Below, in pieces: positions 58,256 through 64,000 of a stretch of 64,000 nt of DNA. A program made the translations under genes and the position numbers. Source of the stretch: Cryptomeria japonica (Eukaryota > Streptophyta > Pinopsida > Cupressales > Cupressaceae); NCBI RefSeq assembly GCF_030272615.1, contig NC_081410.1, forward strand, positions 186,171,619-186,235,618, written 5' to 3'. The notes under the pieces are model-generated. The model had not been told where the DNA came from, did no database searches, and was given only the letters and a program-made list of their open reading frames with translations. Every line of letters begins with the position of its first letter. Position 1 is the first letter of the stretch.

Positions 58256-59186
58256 GAATCATTATCCTTTGTCAATTCTTGGTGACCTCTTTGATCATAT
58301 TAAGGATGTTAAGGTCTTCTCTAAGATAGATCTAAAGTCAGGGTATCAGCAGTTGCAAATTCACAAGGTAGATATTCATCATACAACATTTTGTACTCAA
58401 TATGGTCATTATGAGTTTACAATGGTACCTTTTGGACTTACTAATGCACCCTCGATGTTCATGAGTTTGATGAATTGAGTTTTTAGAACTTAACTTGACA
58501 TGTTTGTGCTTGTGTTCCTTGATGATATACTGATCTATTTAAGGATTGTCAAGGAGCATGAGGAGAACATGAGGCAGGTTTGTAGTGTCTTTGTGAGAAT
58601 CAGTTGTATGCCAATATGGCTAAGTGTGAGTTCTTTCAGACCAAGGTTAAGTATCTTGGCCATGTTATTTTAGTTGAGGGTATCGCAGTAAATCCCTCTA
58701 AGATCCAAGCTATTGTGGAGTGGTCAAAACCCACTAATATGGGTGAGGTTTGCATTTTTATCAACCTTGCAAGTTATCATCAATGGCTTGTTTAGGGATT
58801 ATCGAAGATTTCTCATCCTATCAGTTCTCTTCAGAGGAAAGGGAAAAAATTTGTGTGGTCAAATCAATGGGAGGTAGCATTTCAGATCCTTGAGGAGAAT
58901 TTGACTAGTGCACCTATTCTAGTAGTGCTAGATCTATTAGAAGATTTCATGGTGTGTACGGATGCTTCTAATGTAGGATGGTTGTGTGATAGCTTATGAG
59001 TCACGCAAACTCAAAGATCATGAGTTGAATTATCCAACTCACAATTTAGAGTTAGTGGCAATTGTGCATGCTTTGGTGAGATGGAGGCATTTTCTTCTTG
59101 GGCATCGATTTGAGTTGCATAGTGATCATCGCAATTTGCAATATATCTTCACGTAGCCGAACCGGAATTCTAGGTAGCAGCTTTGG
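58256..59186 (+). pseudogene. E reverse transcriptase C-terminal part and RNase H
   Basis: Resumes the gypsy RT exactly where 15217 stopped: [20 protein letters not shown], then [15 protein letters not shown]. The catalytic motif reads FLDDIL near 58515-58530 (YVDDIL family). RNase H is weak: VCTDASNVGW near 58955 keeps the first Asp. Frame changes after about 58570 and several stops. Confidence 0.85.
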
Positions 59187-59668
59187 ATGGAGTTTCTTTG
59201 TGAGTACGATTTTGAGGTGAATTATATCCAGAATAAGGAGAATGTGGTGGTAGATGCTTTGAGCCATAGGAGGCATGAGATTTCATTGTTGACTCTCAGC
59301 ATGGATTTGAGGAGTCGGATTCTTAGTGCATTTCCTTTAGATGCTTTGTACAAGGAGGTTAGTGCAAAGGTTTCTTTAGGTAGAGCTCCTAATGGGAGAT
59401 ATACAAGAAATTCATTAGAGTCTGATGATCTTCTTCAACATTTGGGATGTATTTATGTTCCACCTTTAGATGGACTTCAAGCTTTGATCTTGTCAAAGGC
59501 TCATCATGCACCTTACTTGGCACATCTAGGTGTCAAGAAAATGCATACAGATTTATGATAGTTATATCATTGGGCCGGCATGAGGAGAGATATAGAAAAT
59601 TGTCTTTCTTATTGCTTAGAGTATCAGCGAGCGAAGGCAAAGCATCAACATCTAGTGGGTCTATTACA

Positions 59669-59854
59669 TTGATAAGTAGGAGGTATTTTCCACACCAATT
59701 CAAACTATGATATTTCTATCAGGGTTCAACTGTATAGTTTTTGAGTCAAACACATTGACCCATGTTTCATGAGTCAAACACATTGACTCATGAAACATGG
59801 GCCAAAATGTTTGACTCAAAAACTACATAGTTGAACCTTGATAGAAATATCATA
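59669..59854. mobile_element. Small insertion with a long hairpin in E integrase
   Basis: Flanked by GGTCTATTACA (59658-59668 and 59855-59865). Within it 59705-59855 is a near-perfect palindrome: CTATGATATTTCTATCA at the left is mirrored by TGATAGAAATATCATAG at the right, with arms of about 75 bp. MITE or foldback-like. The exact class is not recognised. Confidence 0.6.
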
Positions 59855-59900
59855 GGTCTATTACAATCGAACCTAGTTCTAGATTATAAATGGGATATCA

Positions 59901-60094
59901 TATATGTTGACAAAATGGTCGGCGCTCCCCTCGAGATTTGTGACAAGGGACTAACCGCCTCATGTGCAATCCATATCTCTACAGTTTGTATCATACATTG
60001 ACAGATCAGTCTTTTGACGCAACGGCAAACTAGGCCAACAAATGGTATCAAAGCATTGGTTCATGATTTTGAATTCCCTCGGGTAACGCTAAGG
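59901..60094. mobile_element. Second small insertion in E integrase
   Basis: Bounded by GGGATATCA (59892-59900 and 60095-60103). Integrase similarity stops at the first copy and resumes after the second. It contains TGGTATCAAAGC at 60042-60053, a primer-site-like string. Origin unknown. Confidence 0.45.
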
Positions 60095-61156
60095 GGGATA
60101 TCAACAATATCTATGGATTTCCTATGTCTTCTCATTGTCATGATGCTATCATGGTGACTATTGATAGGTTAGCCAATGTGGCACATTTCTCTCCTATCCA
60201 ATCTTCCTACACAACAGCGATAGTAGCTCAGATTTTCATGGAGTATATAGTGAGATTGCATGGCATTCCTCATCAGATTATATCAAATCATGATCCAGTG
60301 TTCACTTCAGCATTCTAGACCTCTCTTCAGCATGATTTAGGATCTCAGTTAAACTTTAGTTTAGTGTACCATCTCGAGATAGATGGGAAAACTGAGAGAG
60401 TTAATCAAGTTTTGGAGGATATGTTGAGAATGTATGTTATGGATTAGCAGTCTCGAAGGGAGGATTATCTCTATTTGGTGGAGTTTGCATACAATAATGG
60501 TTATCACAGTTCGATTGGTATGTCTTCTTTTCGGGCTTTGTATGGGCAACCATATCATATGCCCTTAAGTTGGGATCATTTGGAGGATAGAGTGCTTCTT
60601 GGTTTAGAGATGTTGCGGGACATGGAGAAATAGGTGACATATATTAGAGAGCATTTGATGGCTACGTCGGACATGCAGAAGAAGTATGCGGATTCTCCTT
60701 GTATTGATCGACAATTTTCAGTGGGTGACAAGGTGTTCTTGAGGATCTGTCCACGAAAGAGTCCTATCCGCTATGGGAAATTCTCTAAGTTGGCATCTCA
60801 TTTTGTTATACCATTTGAGATTTTGGAGATGATTGGTCTTGTGGTTTATTGCCTTGCCTTGCTACCTAGCTTGACCCATATCCATAATGTATTTCATGTA
60901 TTTGTTTTGAGGCCATATTTTCTTGTAGTGTCCCATGTTTTAGATTGGAATGCATTACAAGTAGAGGATGGGAAGCTTTCTTTGGAGCTTGTGTGCATTA
61001 TTCAATGTAAGGGGTTGACCCTCAATGATCAAGACATAGAGAAGGTAAGGCTCCAATGGGACCCGAGTGATGATTCTTTGGCAACTTGGGATGATGCAAT
61101 GTGGATGAGAGAACTTTACCCCTTTTGTTCTCAGACTTCAAGGAGTAAGCCTAGGT

Positions 61157-61170
61157 AAAGGGGGGGAAGA
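61157..61170 (+). promoter_or_regulatory. Polypurine tract of E
   Basis: AAAGGGGGGGAAGA, overlapping the pol stop codon and directly before TGTAGTGTCCC. Confidence 0.8.
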
Positions 61171-62752
61171 TGTAGTGTCCCTCCTTGATTCATCTTTTGA
61201 TTTATTCATCGATAGACTTATTTAGACTCTTTGATATTGTTTCTATTGATAATTATGACTCTATTGATATCTTAGTTGCTTATTATTAATGCTAGACATT
61301 TCATATGGATATTTGATATATGATGATCTATGTGGATGATGACATATCCTAGACTATTACGATGAATGGATTTATACTTAATTATTCATAAGCACTCATT
61401 ACTCATGGATGGACTATATTGCTTATGAAATTATGATGGCATCTTGATAGTGCTAACCTAATTTCATAATTATATTGGATAATTTAATGCTATGATTGTT
61501 GTGGATGTATTATTATTATATTCGTGATAGAGATGATGTGATCATATCACTCATTGTGAGCAGGATATGACGTTGTGATTCTCTCAAACTTGCCCGATCA
61601 TTGTGAGCAGGATATGACATTGCAATTCTCTCAAACTTGCTTGATCATTATGATATATGTTATTTTGTGGATATTGGTGGTTGTAGGATTGCAAGTACTA
61701 GACATAGACTCCACTTGGTCTCACAGGTTTGAGCGTGTCTTCATCCCAATGGCAAGTTGATTGGAGATGGCATGAGTTCCTTCTACACACTCTAGGCTTA
61801 AGTGGTCACCTGTGTCAATTTGAGTGATGTGGCGTGAGTCATCATGTTGGTGTCTTCCATTGTGATGTTCAGCCCTATGTTGGTTTTCCTTGTGGTGTTG
61901 TGAGTATTTGATTGTCTAATTAATTAATATTTGATCCATATAGTTTATTAATGCTAAATTAAATTAAAGTATAGTTTTGCTATTTCATTATTATTGGGTG
62001 ATTTATTAATATTTAATATGTTATTTCAATTAATGTTTATTTAGCTTTGATTTATTGATTTATAATTTAATGTCTATTTGATATTTATTTATTATCTATT
62101 TATTGGTCAATTATTTATTATTTTATATTTATTTATGGCATTTATTTATATTTCCCTTGGTTTATTTATTTATTGAGATTTTATATTTTATTTTGCCCTT
62201 AGTTTATTTAATTATTGGCTATTTAATATTATTATCTCTTTTTACTAAATTGGGTTAGTTAAATATTATAATTTTAACTACCCTATTATTATTGGTTGCA
62301 AGAATTGGGTAAGTAAATAATATTATTTCTTACCTTGAATTCAAAAAAGGGTTGGTATGAAATAAAGTATTTTGGATTATTTTTATTGGCCAACTTACCC
62401 TATGGTTTTGAATGAAATTCTATTTATTGAGCATGTCAAGTTTTTGTCCAGGTTGGTGTAAGGCCCTCCTCAACCAAGTTTTGATTAACTTAGTTGACCA
62501 TGTTTGACCCTACTAATAAATGCTATAATTCAATAGGATGGGCTATGTTAGACAAATAGATTGGTGAGAAAAGTAATTGAACCAGGTTATGGAATCATTT
62601 CACCTTGAGGTGTACATTTTTATGCATTATGGATTTAGAACTTATAAGATTCCATGATTTGGATAACATTGATGTATGTTGATGCTTCATTTATATGCGT
62701 TATGATATAGAACTCTATATGATTCCAGAATAGGATAAATTTGAGATGATAT
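61171..62752 (+). repeat. 3' LTR of E, truncated by G
   Basis: Starts TGTAGTGTCCCTCCTTG. AT-rich, no gene. It has a degenerate tandem unit around 61556-61646 (CATTGTGAGCAGGATATGAC twice). It is interrupted at 62753 by element G; its end is outside the window. Confidence 0.75.
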
Positions 62753-63582
62753 TGTTGGCATATGGACACTTCAATGAGACATTGTATGTGATTGAAGGTT
62801 TTGTCATTGATGGCAACCTTGCAATCCTATGGCACCGGCAAGACATCATACCAGCAAGCATTACAGGCAACCTTGCAATCCTATGGCACCGGCAAGACAG
62901 TGCACCGACATCAACAAAGACACCGGCACCGGTATAGAAGAAAGGATGTATACCGACACAGAGGCCGACGGGATTTTTATTATGTAATATTTTGTTTATT
63001 ATTGTAAGCCGACTTGACAAATTGTAAAATGACTCTTGTATATAAAGGAGATCATTATAGACATTTGTAGATGTGATGGAAGTGAAGATGAGGGCATAAA
63101 GAAAATTATTAGGCAGACCTAATGTGCGAATTATAGGTCAAGGGTATATGTAAAGAACAGAGCAAGAACCGGTACTGAATCTAGCATTGGAGATGCTATT
63201 GTAAAGTAGTACAAGTCATTGGATTAGTATAATCCTTATTGTAAGTCAGTGTGACTTCCCATTGAGCAGTGAGCTCTAGGCAGTTGGCCTTCCTGCATGT
63301 GTAGGCTCCTATTGTAAGTAATATTCTCTGATTGGCTAGTGAGTGAATATTGTGGGTCACAAATCCCACTGAGGTTTTTCCCATACCGGGTTTCCTCGTT
63401 AAACATCTTGTGTTATGGTGTACTTTTCATGTGGATATTCTTGATTTTGTTTACTGCATTATTTCTTGCATACCGGTACACTGTTATATTATGTTCTGCA
63501 TGTTTTAACTTGAGAAATTCTTATTACCGGTTAGATACTGATTCACCCCCCCCCCCTCTCAGTATCTGTGGGACCCCTAACA
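62753..63582 (+). repeat. 5' LTR of G (830 bp)
   Basis: TGTTGGCATATGGACACTTC to GGGACCCCTAACA. TATA box TATATAAA at 63039-63046. C11 run near the end. A 34-nt unit GGCAACCTTGCAATCCTATG... is repeated exactly at 62812-62845 and 62866-62899. Confidence 0.9.
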
Positions 63583-63584
63583 AT

Positions 63585-63596
63585 TGGTATTAGAGC
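63585..63596 (+). promoter_or_regulatory. Primer-binding site of G
   Basis: TGGTATTAGAGC, one C-to-T change from the consensus. Confidence 0.8.
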
Positions 63597-63653
63597 CTGG
63601 TCCTCTATTTTCAAAAGCCTAACAGCTTGAGGAAAATCTTGACACCGGTAAAG

Positions 63654-64000
63654 ATGGAAAATCTAATGAAGCAACTTGAAGGAGCTCTTACAGACTATGA
63701 TGCAGAGAAATTGAAAAATATCAAATTAGAAGATGATTTAAGAGCAACTCAAGATATCATTCAAGCACTTCAAGAAAATTTCACTGTTGCAAGAAATAAG
63801 AGAAGAGAACTCTATGAAAAATTGCAAAATGAGAATGATGAAAAGGAATCACTCAATGACATGATAAGCAAGTTGAAACAAGAGATCATGACAACAAAAA
63901 ATGAAATGCAGGATATGACTATGAGATTTTACAAAGAGATTGAGGATAGGAAGAAGAATGAAGAAGAACTGACCAGAAGACTAAGTGATGCAGCAAATGA
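63654..64000 (+). CDS. ORF1 of G, N-terminal coiled coil (partial, open to window end)
   Basis: ATG 63654 (MENLMKQLEGALTDYDAEKL), 71 nt after the LTR as in L. About 115 codons without a stop, with heptad-rich Glu/Lys/Gln sequence including LQENFTVARNKRRELYEKLQ. The zinc knuckles expected from L would lie beyond the edge. Likely the Gag-like protein of a young copy. Confidence 0.8.
   Translation, partial: MENLMKQLEGALTDYDAEKLKNIKLEDDLRATQDIIQALQENFTVARNKRRELYEKLQNENDEKESLNDMISKLKQEIMTTKNEMQDMTMRFYKEIEDRKKNEEELTRRLSDAAN

Larger units (their letters stand above)
59187..61158 (+). pseudogene. E integrase with chromodomain-like tail
   Basis: The linker FEVNYIQNKENVVVDALS closes RNase H. The zinc-binding region (HHAPYLAHLGVKKMH, then CLSYCLEYQRAKAKHQH) has lost one Cys. 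Core: VTIDRLANVAHFSPI with the first Asp, ISNHDPVFTSAF with the second Asp, DGKTERVNQ with the Glu. C-terminal VFHVFVLRPY and a VRLQWDPSDDSLATWDDA block resembling chromovirus chromodomains. TAG at about 60316, 60446 and 60631 are the stops in the core frame. Two small insertions (59669-59854 and 59901-60094) interrupt it between the zinc region and the core. Ends TAA 61156-61158. Confidence 0.85.
9379..62752 (+). mobile_element. Element E: Ty3/gypsy chromovirus-like element, split by D and by 43 kb of nested insertions
   Basis: E sequence is found in these pieces: 9379-10543 (leader, possibly LTR), 13139-15217 (gag, protease, first part of RT), 58256-61158 (rest of RT, RNase H, integrase, chromodomain-like tail) and 61171-62752 (3' LTR, cut by G). 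Reverse transcriptase reading resumes in the same frame and at the expected residue after the 15218-58255 insertion, flanked by GAATT (15213-15217) and GAATC (58256-58260). E is therefore the oldest layer. It is inactive, with many TAG stops. Confidence 0.85.
62753..64000 (+). mobile_element. Element G: 5' part of a pol-less LTR retrotransposon
   Basis: 5' LTR 62753-63582, primer site, and the start of an intact ORF1 running off the window. Same family as B, D and L. GATAT (62748-62752) is the candidate left target duplication. Confidence 0.9.

Noticed and set aside
61556-61646. Satellite or minisatellite
   Set aside because: Only two degenerate units within the E LTR.
1-64000. CRISPR arrays, bacterial operons, tRNA or rRNA genes
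   Set aside because: No regularly spaced short repeats or recognisable RNA genes. The Met-tRNA matches are 12-nt primer sites only.

Overview
This window looks like intergenic DNA from a large plant nuclear genome. It is AT-rich and I found no host protein gene, tRNA or rRNA. Nearly every base belongs to LTR retrotransposons with plant-type primer-binding sites, mostly TGGTATCAGAGC (initiator Met-tRNA type). The nesting depth and number of long decayed elements would fit a gymnosperm or another giant plant genome, but the species cannot be fixed from sequence alone. I use my own letters for the elements.

Layout. The oldest layer is E, a Ty3/gypsy chromovirus-like element on + (about 9379-62752). 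Its reverse transcriptase is cut at 15217 and resumes in frame at 58256. The 43 kb between is a Russian doll. F (Ty1/copia, minus, 15218-58255) contains H (short non-coding LTR element, 20112-22344) and O (minus, 23525-57123). O contains J (+, 23911-50668) inside its left LTR. J contains K (solo LTR, 24316-25773), L (+, 28012 to about 32686), M (Ty1/copia, minus, about 32687-39242) and N (+, 43592-50392). At the left edge A (minus, 1 to about 4155) sits in B (+, to 8276), which sits in C (+, to 9378), which abuts E. D (10544-13133) sits in the E leader and G (+, 62753 to the end) in the E 3' LTR. Most boundaries are supported by 5-bp target duplications: CCCAT for D, TTGAA for J, CATGT for N, CACTA/CACTG for K, CTTAT/CTTGT for H, GAATT/GAATC for F.

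The most interesting content is a clan of LTR elements without any pol gene (A, B, C, D, G, J, L, N, O; at least five LTR families). In the copies where the interior is visible the plan is LTR, tRNA-Met primer site, ORF1 (coiled coil plus four or five CCHC zinc knuckles), ORF2 (a conserved domain of about 280 residues that I do not recognise, then a Lys-rich segment and long coiled coils), purine tracts, LTR. They share end motifs, primer site and a stem-loop around the polypurine tract with the pol-bearing copia elements F and M, so mobilisation in trans by copia enzymes is the natural inference.

Decay is mainly nonsense mutation to TAG, as expected from deamination of methylated CAG sites. 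A and G are the best preserved. Several junctions are abnormal: D ends in two inverted U5 termini, O is flanked by a 39-nt repeat, and N carries a duplicated piece of its host LTR.
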